Source: Pithys albifrons albifrons (taxonomy: Eukaryota > Chordata > Aves > Passeriformes > Thamnophilidae). Taken from it: a DNA stretch of 64,000 nucleotides. The translations under genes and the position numbers were made by a program. Positions 20,441 to 32,484 of this stretch are shown here, one piece after another (position 1 is the stretch's first letter; each line of letters starts with the position of its first letter). Location: positions 33,038,878 to 33,102,877 of the forward strand of contig NC_092467.1 in NCBI RefSeq assembly GCF_047495875.1, written 5' to 3'. The notes beneath the pieces were generated by a model, which ran no database searches, had not been told where the DNA came from, and saw only the letters and a program-made list of their open reading frames with translations.

Positions 20441-20972
20441 AGCTCCCTGTCCGGGCACTCCCGGCTCCCTGTCCGGGCACTCCCGGCTCCCTGTCCGGGC
20501 ACTCCCGGCTCCCTGTCCAGTCACTCCCGGCTCCCTGTCCAGTCACCCCCGGCTCCCTGTCCCGGGCACTCCCGGCTCCCTGTCCCGGGCACTCCCGGCT
20601 CCCTGTCCCGGGCACTCCCGGCTCCCTGTCCCGGGCACCCCCGGCTCCCTGTCCCGTCACCCCCGGCTCCCTGTCCGGGCACTCCCGGCTCCCTGTCCCA
20701 GGCACTCCCGGCTCCCTTCCCGGGCACCCCCAGCTCCCTTCCCGGGCACCCCCAGCTCCCTCTCCAGGCCCTCCCGGCTCCCTCCCCAGTCACCCCCGGC
20801 TCCCTGTCCAGTCACCCCCGGCTCCCTGTCCCGGGCACCCCCGGCTCCCTGTCCCGGGCACCCCCGGCTCCCTGTCCCGGGCACTCCGAGCTCCCTGTCC
20901 CGGGCACCCCCGGCTCCCTGTCCCGGGCACTCCCGGCTCCCTTTCCAGGCACTCTCAGCTCCCTTTCCAGAC
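20441..20972. repeat. 22-23-bp minisatellite
   Basis: About 23 units of GGCTCCCTGTCCCGGGCACT type, with variants that lose one C or replace GGGCACT with AGTCACC. Repeat-derived open frames exist in several phases. Confidence 0.95.
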
Positions 20973-20979
20973 ACTTTAG

Positions 20980-22000
20980 CTTTGCCCCCTCTTTTTTCCA
21001 AGGGCAAAGCTCCTTTTTGCCTCCTGCTGTAGCTCAGTGCTGCTTGGCAGGGCTTGGGAGAGCACAGGGGGGAACCTGTTTGGAGGAGGCTCTGCCCTGG
21101 CCAAGGTCTTGGAGGACCACAGAGGTGAGGAGTGAGTGATGCTGCATCCACTGAGCCACAAAGGCCTGGAAATACAAAACTCTGCACTCTGGCTCAGACA
21201 CAGGAACTCACTCGTGGCTTTGGGTTTTGTTTTCTCCACCCAATCCACTCCTAAGCCCAGCCCAACATCCAATGTCTCTTTTTTGGTACAGTTTGAGTGA
21301 ATCCTGAGAGCAGTGCTGAGTCCAGGGATCACTCCTGATATTCTGACCCCACTTAACCCAAATACTCCCTGGATTTCACCCATCCAGCCCTTTCTGGGCT
21401 GTTTCTCTGCTTTGCTTTGGTTCCCTCTCTCCATCCATCTCCATCTCCTGCCTCATCAGGGAGAAGCCACAGGTCACACCCAGGGCCACCTGCCTGTGTG
21501 AGGCTCCCACAGTGTCCCTGAGTTACCAGGGCTGGAGAAGGAGCCCTGGGTTTAACATTTACATGTTGCTGCCTGTTTTCTGTGGAGCCTCTGCTGTTCA
21601 TGGGGGGGTTTGGGTGACCCTCCCCTGCTTGTGCTGTGGGGCTGGGAATGTGTTGTCTCCCATTTTCTGGGCAGGGTTTGGTTTATTGTCCTCCCCAGCA
21701 CTCTTGAGCACTGCTCTGCCTCTGGATTGTCCTCTGGTCATAAATGATTCTGATGGATCCCCCCAGTGCTCCCTGCAGGGGGATGTCTGCAGGGCCTCCT
21801 GCAGGGCAGTGCCCACCAGCCCTTGCCCTGGAAGGGGCTTCTCCAGGCTCTTTGGATGTGCAGCCACAGTTTTCCTTCCCTCTGGACTTCTGGCCATGTG
21901 TGGGATGGGGCTGCAACTGTTGGGCAGGAGTTGGGGGCCTTCAAACCCACCAGAAGCTCTTTGGGAGAGCTTTAAACACAATTTTGGAGTCAACTGATGC
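20980..22000. other. Intergenic DNA, no gene seen
   Basis: No exon or named repeat was recognised between the minisatellite and the next CR1. Confidence 0.5.
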
Positions 22001-22002
22001 AT

Positions 22003-22470
22003 CAGGACAAGGGGAAACAGCCTCAGGCTGGGCCAGGGCAGGTGCAGGGGGCACAGCAGCAGGAATTTCTTCCTGGAAAGGGTGGGCAGGCACTGGCAGG
22101 GGCTGCCCAGGGAGGTTTGGAGTGCCCAGCCCTGGAGGTGCCCAAGACAGGACTGGCCATGGCACTCAGAGCTCTGGGCTGGGGGACAAGGTGGGCATCG
22201 GGCACAGGGTGGGCTCCATGGGCTGGGAGGGCTTTGCCAAGGTGGGCATCGGGCACAGGGTGGGCTCCAGGGGCTGGAAGGGCTTTGTCAAGGTGGGCAT
22301 CGGGCACAGGGTGGGCTCCATGGGCTGGGAGGGCTTTGCCAAGGTGGGCATTGGGCACAGGGTGGGCTCCAGGGGCTGGGAGGGCTTTGCCAAGGTGGGC
22401 ATGGGGCACAGGGTGGGCTCCAGGGGCTGGGAGGGCTTTTCCAGCCTCAGGGGTTCTGGGACATTCAGAG
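22003..22470 (+). mobile_element. CR1 LINE 3' end with five copies of the 51-bp tail repeat
   Basis: CAGGAATTTCTTCCTGGAAA, GGGCAGGCACTGGCAGGGGC and GAGTGCCCAGCCCTGGAGG are CR1 tail sequence. Then the 51-bp unit (GTGGGCATCGGGCACAGGGT...) starts at 22191, 22242, 22293, 22344 and 22395, followed by the terminus GGCTTTTCCAGCCTCAGG. Confidence 0.92.
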
Positions 22471-22474
22471 GGGT

Positions 22475-25110
22475 TGGTATTTTGGAGCAGACAGGACAGA
22501 GTTTCCCTGTGTGTGCCAGCACTGCCCATGCACAGCCTTGATCCAGGAGTGGCCCCAGCCCACAGTGCCCTCCCTGGTTTCTCCAGTGCCAGGGTTGGTG
22601 CCACTGGGCAGCCTCATCCCGTGTCCTCTGCAATCCTCCCCAGGCTTTGGCATCTTGTATTCCTCTGCTGTTTTTCTCACTGCTTCTGTTGTGCCCAAGC
22701 TCATCCATTAATGTACCACCCTGGCTCTTAATTAGGTGTATTAATTCTGTATTTATGGGTCATCTGAGTCTTACTCAGATGTTTGAGCTCAATTCATGGT
22801 CCTTAACAGAGTCTGAAAACAGAAAATCCTGTTCAAAGAGCACACACTCCTTTCTCCTGCTGCTCCAGGGCGTAGTTTTGCTTGTTTGTGCAGGGCAGTG
22901 TAACACAATATTGAGCAGAACACAAAAGAGGTCAGGGAAACATCCTGAACTGCCACATATTGCAAGGTAAACACAACAGGGTGAGGCTTTATGGGCCAAA
23001 TGGGGCAGAGAGTGCCCTGCTGCTGAGGGGCCCAGCCCAGCCCACTCATTTATCTGAGCAAAATGCATTACTGAGCCTTTTAATTGTGCTTTCAATAGGA
23101 ATTCTCCTTTGTATCTGCCTGCCCTCCTTCTCTCATCCCTCCTGGGCTGGATCTAAACCTGCTGTGCCTCTTGTCCCTCTGCTGTTGGACCTCCATCCTC
23201 TGTGGGTTGGCAGCCCTTGCCCTGAATCCCTGCAGCCAGACTGGCACCCTCCTGGAGTGCCAGCCCTGCAGCCCTGCCTGGCTCCAGCCCCACAAACAAT
23301 CAATGCTGTAATTTAACTCTTAAACCCTTTTGATTTAGCCAAAGCCAACCCCTCCACTCTCCTTGCCCTTCCCTCTGGGGGGACTTCCAGAGGGTCCCCA
23401 TGGGATGAGCCCCAGCACAGTCTCAGGTCTCCCTGCCCACCCTGGCTCTGCTCTGGCCACAGGTTTCCTCTTCCACAGCTCATGAATGTGTTGGAGCAGC
23501 TCCTGCAGTTTCTTCCTGCAGCTACAGAGGAAAAATGGGACCAAATTATATCTCTCCTAAATTTGGGACCTTGGGTTCCAAACTGTGGCCCTGAGACTGG
23601 AGCAAAACTGAAACCACTCTGTGTGTGGCTCTCACATCTGCTGGGACAGAAGGGGTGGGTTTGGGGCCTTCAACAGGGATCTCCTCACCTGATCTGTGCC
23701 TTAAATTCTAGTTTAGAAAGCTCAGTAAGTGGGAGAAGAGGAAACCAACTGTGTTTGGGTTCCCCAGTTCCCCAGGCAGAAGGTCAATGTTGTGTTTCAT
23801 GCCAGGAGGGCACCCAGAGAAGCACAAACTCACATTTCCCTGCCTGGAACTCTCTGATGCTCCTGGTTCTGTAAATCCCTTTGTTCTGCAGCCTGTGCTT
23901 GGGAAAGGCCACCTTGCTAATGAGGAAAGCCCCAGTGGGAGACTCCAGTAATGGGTGCTTAGTGTCCAGCTTTATCTAAAGCTCTTCTGTCTGTGGATTT
24001 AAAAAAAAAACACAAGCTGCTTTTATTATTTTTGTGAGTTTTATCTCTTCAGCTGCTCTGGAGACAGTGTATTAGTCAGCTGTGGGGGCTGTGAATTCCC
24101 CAGGATGTCCAACTCTGTTTTAATTAGAAATACGTGCTTTGGGCATGTTAAACACCCACTAAAAGCCCCATGGTTTGCCAGGGGAGGCACTGAGGGCTGG
24201 GCAGGGCAGGTGGAGTGGAAAGAAGGGGCTGCTGCTTTGGGTTATTGTGGTTATTTTCTGGTTTATCTCCCAAGGAATGGCTCTGCAGGGCTTGGCTGGC
24301 TGGGGCAGCCCCAGCAGGTGAAGTACTCCCGTTTTTCACTGGTAAAACTGTGTGTTTTCCTTTGATGAGCGTGGGCTGTGCTGGTCAGTGTATCCCAAAG
24401 GCTGGTGGGCATTCCAGGAGATTATAAACTGCATTTTTGAAGCTTGGTGACCCTGCCAAAATGAGCAAGATTTCCTTTCCCCCAGGTGAGTTTGATCAGA
24501 GACTTGCAGGGCTGTGGTGCTCCCTTGGAGCTGAAGGGCTCCCTCTCTATAAAAAGCAGGTACTAAGCACACCTAAATCATGCAAAGTGTGCCAAGATGT
24601 TATTTTTTAGCACAAAGAAGTGGTCACGTCCCTGGCCTTGGTCAGGAGCTCTGTGTGCCCCTGGGAGCTGCCTGGGGGGGCTGTGCCTGCCCCACCTGCA
24701 CCCTGGAGGGATGGAACTCTCCTTCCCACCTGGATTTCAGGATATTTCGTTTCTGTCCCTGCTGGAAGTGCTGCAGTTGTGGGTGAGGGCCCTGGCAGGG
24801 GGTTTGGGTGCTGGGGCCCCCTCCTGCTCTCCTTAGCAGGGTCCTGAGTCCTGCTGTGCTCCTGGGGGCTGAACTGACACCTGGACATCTAGAACAGATG
24901 TGCTTTAATTGTTCTTCAGGAAAAAAATCATGGAGTAAATCTTTAAACTAAACCCCAAAGCAAAGAGAGACACTGAAGTGTAAGAGCCCAGGAAAGGGTT
25001 GTTTGTTCCCCATCTGTCAAACCTGAGCACTGAGAAAGGGGCTCCTGTGCCCAGCACGTGCCCACAGGAGCTGCCCCAGCCCGGGAAGTTCAGAGCCCTC
25101 AGAATATTCT
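22475..25110. other. Intergenic DNA, no gene seen
   Basis: I found no supportable exon. There is a short poly-A run near 24000, and otherwise mixed single-copy sequence. Confidence 0.55.
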
Positions 25111-25115
25111 GAGTT

Positions 25116-25243
25116 GGAGTGTCCCAGGCCAGGCTGGACAGGGCTTGGAGCACCCTGGGACAGTGGGAGGTGTCCCTGCCCATGGCAGGGGTGGCACTGG
25201 GTGGGCTTTGAGGTCCTTTCCAACCCAACCCATTCCAGGATTT
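25116..25243 (+). mobile_element. CR1 LINE 3' end
   Basis: GAGTGTCCCAGGCCAGGCTG, GGGACAGTGGGAGGTGTCCC, then TTTGAGGTCCTTTCCAACCC and a GGATTTCATG end. Confidence 0.9.
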
Positions 25244-26084
25244 CATGTTTCAGTAATTCCAAGGAAAATGGGAAAACTGGAAAAGCAGCTTGTTGCTTTG
25301 CTGTACAGCTGCTTTTTCCTGGGGTAATTATGGACAACTATGGATTTCTTGAGTTTTTAAGCTGAATAGAAAATAGGCAAAATAATTATTAATATCATGA
25401 ATCTGGGTGGGCTGTGACATCTCTGGCTTTAGTTCTGATGGGAAGTGGAGTCCTGCATGTTCCCAGCCTGGGGAGGAGCAGGGGCTGGGCATGCTGAGCA
25501 GGAGCTGCATCCCTGCCAGGAGGTTTGGAACCTGCAGAAGGAGCTCCTGGGACAAGGTGGGACCTTCCCTTTGCTATTCTGAGCTACTGGATCTGCCACC
25601 CCCGAGAGGAAACAAACCTGTTCACACCTGGGGTTTGTTCACAACGATCCTCAACCAGACCTGTGTCATTTGATAGTGAGTTTCAAAGGATGTGCTGGTA
25701 AAATGTGGAGCCTGTGGGACTGATTTAATCCAAAATGGACTGTGATTATCCCCAAAATGAAGGATTGTGTAGATGAGGCCACTGTTCCAGAGTGAATATA
25801 CCCAAGTGAATTTGGGGAGGAAATGCTTTTTGAATTGCAAAACTTTGTATCACTCGAGTTGGCATATTTGGGAGTGGGAGCTCTGGAAGTTCAGTTGCAT
25901 TTCTCATTGAATACATTAAAATGAGATAGTTTTTTTGTAGTTTGACAGCAAGATAATGCCAGCAGAGCTGAGGGTCAGTAACACTGGCAGTGGGAGGTTG
26001 GATGTGGGGAAGCCTCATGTGCCATGTCACAGTCCCAGAGTTTAGAGAGCTCAAAAATAGCATTAAAGTAGGGCAGCTCTGCTG

Positions 26085-27008
26085 TCTCAATCCCTGCTTC
26101 CTCCTGCTCTGCCATCCTCTCCATCCCTGCTCTGCCATCCTCTCCATCCCTGCTCCTCCATCTCCATCCCTGCTCCGCCATCCTCTCCGTCCCTGCTCCG
26201 CCGTCCTCTCCGTCCCTGCTCCGCCGTCCTCTCCGTCCCTGCTCCGCCGTCCTCTCCGTCCCTGCTCCGCCGTCCTCTCCGTCCCTGCCCCGCCGTCCTC
26301 TCCGTCCCTGCCCCGCCGTCCTCTCCGTCCCTGCCCCGCCGTCCTCTCCGTCCCTGCCCCGCCGTCCTCTCCGTCCCTGCCCCGCCGTCCTCTCCGTCCC
26401 TGCCCCGCCGTCCTCTCCGTCCCTGCCCCGCCGTCCTCTCCGTCCCTGCCCCGCCGTCCTCTCCGTCCCTGCCCCGCCGTCCTCTCCGTCCCTGCCCCGC
26501 CGTCCTCTCCGTCCCTGCCCCGCCGTCCTCTCCGTCCCTGCCCCGCCGTCCTCTCCGTCCCTGCCCCGCCGTCCTCTCCGTCCCTGCCCCGCCGTCCTCT
26601 CCGTCCCTGCTCCGCCATCCTCTCCGTCCCTGCTCCGCCATCTTCATCCCTGCTCCGCCATCCTCTCCATCCCTGCTCCTCCATCTCCATCCCTGCTCCG
26701 CCATCATCTCCATCCCTGCTCCGCCATCATCTCCATCCCTGCTCCTCCATCTCCATCCCTGCTCCTCCATCTCCATCCCTGCTCCGCCATCATCTCCATC
26801 CCTGCTCCGCCATCATCTCCATCCCTGCTCCGCCATCATCTCCATCCCTGCTCCGCCATCATCTCCATCCCTGCTCCTCCATCTCCATCCCTGCTCCCTC
26901 CTGCTCTGCCACCTCCATCCCTCCTCCCTCCTGCTCTGCCATCTCCATCCCTCCTCCCTCCTGCTCCTCCATCTCCATCCCTGCTCCCTCCTGCTCTCCC
27001 ATCCCTGC
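26085..27008. repeat. 23-bp minisatellite, about 40 units
   Basis: The homogeneous core (26170-26640) is the 23-bp unit CTCCGTCCCTGCCCCGCCGT plus CCT. The flanks are more degenerate, with CATCTCCATCCCTGCTC-type units. The C-rich plus strand lacks stops in several phases, which explains long open frames here on both strands. Confidence 0.95.
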
Positions 27009-27404
27009 TCCCTTCCCATGCCAGAGGGTGCTGCTGGATGTGATGGTGTTGGGATGTGAGAACAGGCTCTGGAAGGTGGTGATGGGTAAGGAAATGAGGT
27101 GTTGGAGGTCTCAGACTGAAGCACTGAGACATTTCCCAGAGCAGGGAGATGAGGCCTTGAAGCCCCTGGGTGAGAGGACTGTGGGTCATCTGGACCGAGG
27201 TGGTTCTGGTTCAGCATCAAAAGGGGGTTTGAGAGCAGACTCAGGTGAAGGGGAGCAGCACCCAAGGGCTCTCATGGCCAGTGTGTCAAGCTCTGCAGGA
27301 ACACCCCAGCCCTCTGGAAGGAGCACAGGGCAGTGAGGGGGCCTGGCTGGTGTTTGGCACAGCAGGTGAGGGCTGTGTCCTGTGCCAGGGGGTTTGCAGG
27401 ACCC

Positions 27405-27722
27405 TGTGCTGCCCAGGGCTGGGCTGGGGGCACTGCTGTGCTGGCCAGGGCTGGGCTGGGGGCACTGCAGTGCTGCCCAGGGCTGCCCAGGGGGCACTGC
27501 AGTGCTGCCCAGGGCTGGGCTGGGGGCATTGCTGTGCTGCCCAGGGCTGCCCAGGGGGCACTGCAGTGCTGCCCAGGGCTGGGCTGGGGGCACTGCTGTG
27601 CTGCCCAGGGCTGGGCTGGGGGCACTGCTGTGCTGCCCAGGGCTGGGCTGGGGGCACTGCTGTGCTGCCCAGGACTGGGCTGGGGGCACTGCTGTGCTGC
27701 CCAGGGCTGGGCTGGGGACACT
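27405..27722. repeat. 32-bp minisatellite, about 10 units
   Basis: Unit: CTGCCCAGGGCTGGGCTGGG plus GGCACTGCTGTG. Some units replace GGGCTGGGCTG with GGGCTGCCCAG. Confidence 0.95.
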
Positions 27723-28235
27723 CCTGGCTCCCCTGACCTCAAACCAACCAGCACAACCCATGGATTGAGCTGAACAACCACCCATCCATCCCTGCCCCCA
27801 AAGCAGCCCAGAGTGCCAGCAGGAGCCCAGGCCCAGGAGGTGCCCTGGGAGCAGTGGAGGGGGGGGGGTGGGAGGAGCAGCCAAACAGGAGCTGGAAGTG
27901 CAGGAGGGAACCCTCAGCATTCCAAGGAGGCAGGAGTGGAGAAGGGAAGGAGGTGCCAGCACTGCAGCATCTCCGTGGCTGAGTCAGGGTTGCTTAGCAA
28001 TGAGCAGCAGAATAAATAACGTTCTCATAGCGACAACCTTCACCACTTCCCTCTCCGAGGCTTCAGCTCCAGCTGAAGGCAACACATTCCCTGGGAATTG
28101 AAGGGCCATCCTGAAGGACTCAGCACTGTTGGATGCAGCTCAGGGAGCACCCAGGGGGCCCCTGCCTGTGGCACCTTCCCAGACCCCTGTGCTCACCCCC
28201 CACCCATCCAGGGTGGGTCTGGAGAGGCTTCTCCT

Positions 28236-28360
28236 GCCCAGGGCAGGTTGGACAGGGCTTGGAGCAACCTGGGACGGTGGGAGGTGTCCCTGCCCATGGC
28301 AGGGGGTGGCACTGGATGACCTTTAAAAGGTCCCTTCCAATTCCAGCTGCTCTGATTCTC
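28236..28360 (+). mobile_element. CR1 LINE 3' end
   Basis: TTGGACAGGGCTTGGAGCAA, GTGGGAGGTGTCCCTGCCCA, GCACTGGATGACCTTTAAAA and GTCCCTTCCAATTCC. Confidence 0.88.
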
Positions 28361-28431
28361 TTGAACACCTGAGCCCCCTGGAAGGGTCCATTCCCATCTC
28401 TTCCAGGTGTTCGGTATTTCCCTTCCCTGGT

Positions 28432-28843
28432 GGCTGCAGGAGGGATATTTCCCTGGAAAGGGTGGGCAGGCACTGGCAGGGGCTGCCCAGGGAAGTTTGG
28501 AGTGCCCAGCCCTGGAGGTGCCCAAGGCAGGACTGGCCGTGGCACTCAGAGCTCTGGGCTGGGGGACAAGGTGGGCATCAGGCACAGGGTGGGCTCCATG
28601 GGCTGGGAGGGCTTTGTCAAGGTGGGCATCGGGCACAGGGTGGGCTCCAGGGGCTGGGAGGGCTTTGCCAAGGTGGGCATCGGGCACAGGGTGGGCTCCA
28701 GGGGCTGGGAGGGCTGTGCCAAGGTGGGCATTGGGCACAGGGTGGGCTCCATGGGCTGGGAGGGCTGTGCCAAGGTGGGCATTGGGCACAGGGTGGACTC
28801 CATGGGCTGGCAGGGCTTTCCAGCCTCAATGACTCTGTGGTGC
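28432..28843 (+). mobile_element. CR1 LINE 3' end with five copies of the 51-bp tail repeat
   Basis: The CR1 tail (CCTGGAAAGGGTGGGCAGGC, GTGCCCAGCCCTGGAGGTGC) leads into the 51-bp units starting at 28571, 28622, 28673, 28724 and 28775, and the TTTCCAGCCTCAATGACTCT terminus. Confidence 0.92.
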
Positions 28844-28852
28844 CAGGGCTGG

Positions 28853-28877
28853 TTGGTTGGTTGGTTGGTTGGTTGGT
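28853..28877. repeat. (GGTT)n microsatellite
   Basis: About six tandem GGTT units directly follow the CR1 end; they may be the expanded target or tail sequence of that insertion. Confidence 0.9.
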
Positions 28878-28879
28878 TT

Positions 28880-31800
28880 TTCACCGAATACCCCTCAGAC
28901 CTCAGCAGTGCCCACTTGAAGTGCCCTTTAAGTACTTGTGTGCTGAAAAGCCACTGCCTGGGTGCACATGTGGCATTTCCATGAGGCTTTGGAGCCTCTG
29001 GAGTTGGGGCATTCTGGGAATGCCAATCTCCCTTCCTGCTCCCCATTTCCCCAGAGGGCCCCAGCCTGGGGGCTGTCTGAGTGAGCTGCTCTCTGTGAGC
29101 TCTTACACTGGAGTTCCTGAGATGTGGGTGTGAAGCTGCCACCTTTGCTTGCCTGGGTTGTAGCAGAGATGGTGATGGCCCCCCTGTGTCCTTGGAGCTG
29201 GAGAAAATCTAATTAAAGGGAAAACACTCTGCTCTGCCTGTACAAGGTTCCAGCTTATTGTCTCGATGTTTGAGTTTTGCTTTCCTGAGGTTTTGCTTTT
29301 CCTGCAGAGCCTGAGCCCCTGGGCAGAGCCTTTCCCCCATCCCAGGGCAGGGTGGGCTGTGAGAGCCCCTTTAGCAAAGAGCTCCTCCTGCTTTCAACCC
29401 TAATCCTCCTGGACTTCCCTGGGAGTGGAGCTTTGTGTGCTGCTGGGGATGTTTAGGGATGGAATTATTAAAAAAATTATTAAAACCCCTCTTGAATGAT
29501 GATGTGCTGAAACCCAAGTGCATCATCCCTGGCACTGCCCTCCAGGAGGGGACTGGGGGTTATCAGAGGCTGCCCCAGGCCTGGAGGAGGAACTTGAGGT
29601 GGGAAAAAGTCATTGAAACCCCTTAAATGTGGAGGATATGAGAAAATAAAAAGGGAAGGTCAGAGATGCTGGGGAAGGGGTGAGAGCAAACCAGGGGAAG
29701 AGTTTTGGGCTGACTGTGGAGGGATGACACGTCCAGGGGGAACAGCTGGGAACTGAAATGCCACCAGAGCTGCCTCTGCCCAGGGCAGCACCTTCCTGGC
29801 TCCGAGAGAGGTCTGAACACGGATCCAGCAGACTGGGGAGCAGAAATGGGTGCTGAGGACGCTGTTTGGGTACAGTCAGGGCCGTGACAGAAGGTACTGG
29901 GTGCCCCTCAGCCACACCCACGGGGTGGGATTCAGACATTGCAGGCTGGCAAACCAAAGACAGGTTTGCAGGTGCTGCATAGATAGGAATGGAGTTTGTC
30001 TGGAGACCTTGAGCTGGTGCAGAAGCAAGAAATGAAGCTGCAGAAACTGTGGAGTAACATTAATAGAGCTCTTTTATGAAGTTAAAATAAGTTGCATTAA
30101 GATCTGGCAAGTTTTAGGAAATATTTAGGGTATTACTTAATAATTAGCTATAGCTGTGAGATGTTGGGTGGTTTGCATGGTGTGATAAGTTTTAAGATTG
30201 TGTGTAACTGTGTGAGAAAGTAGCTCTGAATCTTGTCCCTCCTGAAACCTGAAGGGCAAGAATAGTTTAAATGCTGTTAATGCAAACAGAGTGGGACCCC
30301 TTTCCCTTTCTCCTTCTCTGCTCCTCTTCCCTTCTCTTGTAACCCCTGACAAAGAGGACTGAGAATAACCTACCAGAGACCCACACAGAAGGAGATGCAG
30401 CCAAGTGATTTATTTCACGATGGGTTGAAGCCCCTGGAACGCCCCTCAAAGGCTCAGTTGGGAACTGTGTCTGTGGAGATCAGGGGTTGGGACACCCGTG
30501 GGGCTCTGGGCACGCTGCCACTCCGGCTGAGGGGGCAGTGTGGGCACACCCTCTGCCCTCTGCCTCCAGGACAAGAGCCAAGGCTTGTGCAGGACCTTCC
30601 CAAGGCTCCCCATTCCCAACAAAACGTCTGGCTGAGCCTGCAGAGAGCTCTGCTGGTGCCCAAGAACATCACCTGTGTCAGTGCAAAGAGGTGCAGGGAC
30701 ACCTGAAGGTTCTCCACTGCTCCTGAGGGGAGCTCAGAAAAAAGGGATGAGCATTCCCTGATCCTGAAAACAGGATGCTGGTTGGTGGGGTGAAGTGTTA
30801 AATCTTGATCTTTCCTGCATGAAAATGCCCATGGAATTTTCTCCTGTTTCAGGGGAGTTTAGAAAATAACAGAAACTTGGATCTCTGCAGCTGGAACCTG
30901 TGGTCTAACCTGCAAATGCAGGATTGCAGAGCTAATTAGGGCTATTAATATTATAAATGAGCAGTGTGGAAGCTGGATCTGATCCCAGCCCCAGACTGGC
31001 CATGGTTTGTGAGTAAAGGATGGTCCAGGTGTGATTGAACCTCTCTCCAACTTTGTCCCACAGGACCGAGGATGGCAAAGCAGCTGTAATTATAGACATA
31101 TATTTAATTTATTATGATAGTGATTACACAAAAGACCAGAGTCAGAATAATTTATTGCACAGTAGAGGAGCTATAACAGCTGTTATATCACAGTGTACCA
31201 GGAAGGAACAGTGAAGCCATTGTGGCAAAGTAATTGCATTAAAGCAAAAACAATTAAGCAGAGATGGATGTCACTCCCCCAGACCAAGGGCTGTGGGCAC
31301 ATCCCTCAGGCTCAGCCTCCAGGAGTGACCTTGAGTGGAGTCCCCACTCCAGGCAGGCATCTCCACACTCCCACCCCAGGAGAGGACATGTCAGAAGAAC
31401 CCTTAAAACCCGGGCCTGGGCTGTTACAGCAGAAAGTGTTGGACTATCAGAGGTGCCCAGGCTGGGCCAGCTCAGCAGTTTTGGAGAAGTTCTCAGTGCT
31501 GTCACTGTTTGTTCCTTTCTCTGAGAGTTTTCCCAGCTCTGCCACATCTCCTCCTCCCTCTTGGGGTGTTTCACTCTGGGGTTGGTGACTCAGGCTCTGT
31601 TCAACCCAGGAGCAGTGACCCCTCTCCTCTTACCACTGATAACTTGGCAAGGAGGGCACTGTTGTAGTTGTTCTCCCATTCCAGGCAGAGCATCTGCTGC
31701 AAGAGCCTCCAAACTGCCACCCTGGGCCTTGGGGACAGGGACACCCCTCCAGGGACCCTCCCCAGGCATCAGCCCAGGCTCACTTGGGGGCTTGGTATGA

Positions 31801-31890
31801 GGGAGACAACTGAGTGCCCCCTGAAACTCTCAGTTAAGAGCTGGCACAAGGAAACCTTTGTTTAATATTTACACATCACAGAATAGGATT
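28880..31890. other. Intergenic DNA, no gene seen
   Basis: No exon was recognised. The part from about 30050 to 30420 has a composition shift (AT-rich, then a TC-rich stretch) that could be a solo long terminal repeat of an old retrovirus-like element. I could not identify matching ends, so it is not called. Confidence 0.5.
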
Positions 31891-31894
31891 AATT

Positions 31895-32480
31895 TGCTCC
31901 TGGAAAGGGTGGTCAGGCACTGGCGGGGGCTGCCCAGGGAGGTTTGGAGTGCCCAGCCCTGGAGGTGCCCAAGGCAGGACTGGCCATGGCCCTCAGAGCT
32001 CTGGGCTGGGGGACAAGGTGGGCATCGGGCACAGGGTGGGCTCCATGGGCTGGGAGGGCTTTGCCAAGGTGGGATCAGGCACAGGGTGGGCTCCATGGGC
32101 TGGGAGGGCTTTGCCAAGGTGGGATCAGGCACAGGGAGGGCTCCATGGCCTGGAAGGGCTTTGCCAAGGTGGACATGGGGCACAGGGTGGGCTCCATGGG
32201 CTGGGAGGGCTTTGCCAAGGTGGGCATCGGGCACAGGGTGGGCTCCATGGGCTGGGAGGGCTTTGCCAAGGTGGGCATCGGGCACAGGGTGGACTCCATG
32301 GGCTGGGGAACAAGGTGGGCATTGGGCACAGGGTGGGCTCCATGGACTGGGAGGGCTTTGCCAAGGTGGGATCAGGCACAGGGTGGGCTCCAGGGGCTGG
32401 GAGGGCTTTGCCAAGGTGGGATCAGGCACAGGGTGGGCTCCAGGGGCTGGCAGGGCTGTGCCAGCCCCAACGATCCCGGG
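31895..32480 (+). mobile_element. CR1 LINE 3' end with nine copies of the 51-bp tail repeat
   Basis: The usual CR1 lead-in (GGTGGTCAGGCACTGGCGGG, GTGCCCAGCCCTGGAGG) is followed by units beginning at 32018, 32069, 32119, 32169, 32220, 32271, 32315, 32366 and 32416. Most are 50 or 51 bp; one is shortened to 44 bp. This is the largest tail array in the window. Confidence 0.92.
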
Positions 32481-32484
32481 ATTC

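Noticed and set aside
25990..27336. A 448-codon Pro/Ser/Arg-rich frame resembling a low-complexity protein
   Set aside because: It is derived from the 23-bp C-rich array; frames on the opposite strand are equally open.
30050..30420. Possible solo LTR of a retrovirus-like element
   Set aside because: The composition suggests an insertion, but I could not find matching terminal dinucleotides, target duplication or a primer binding site.
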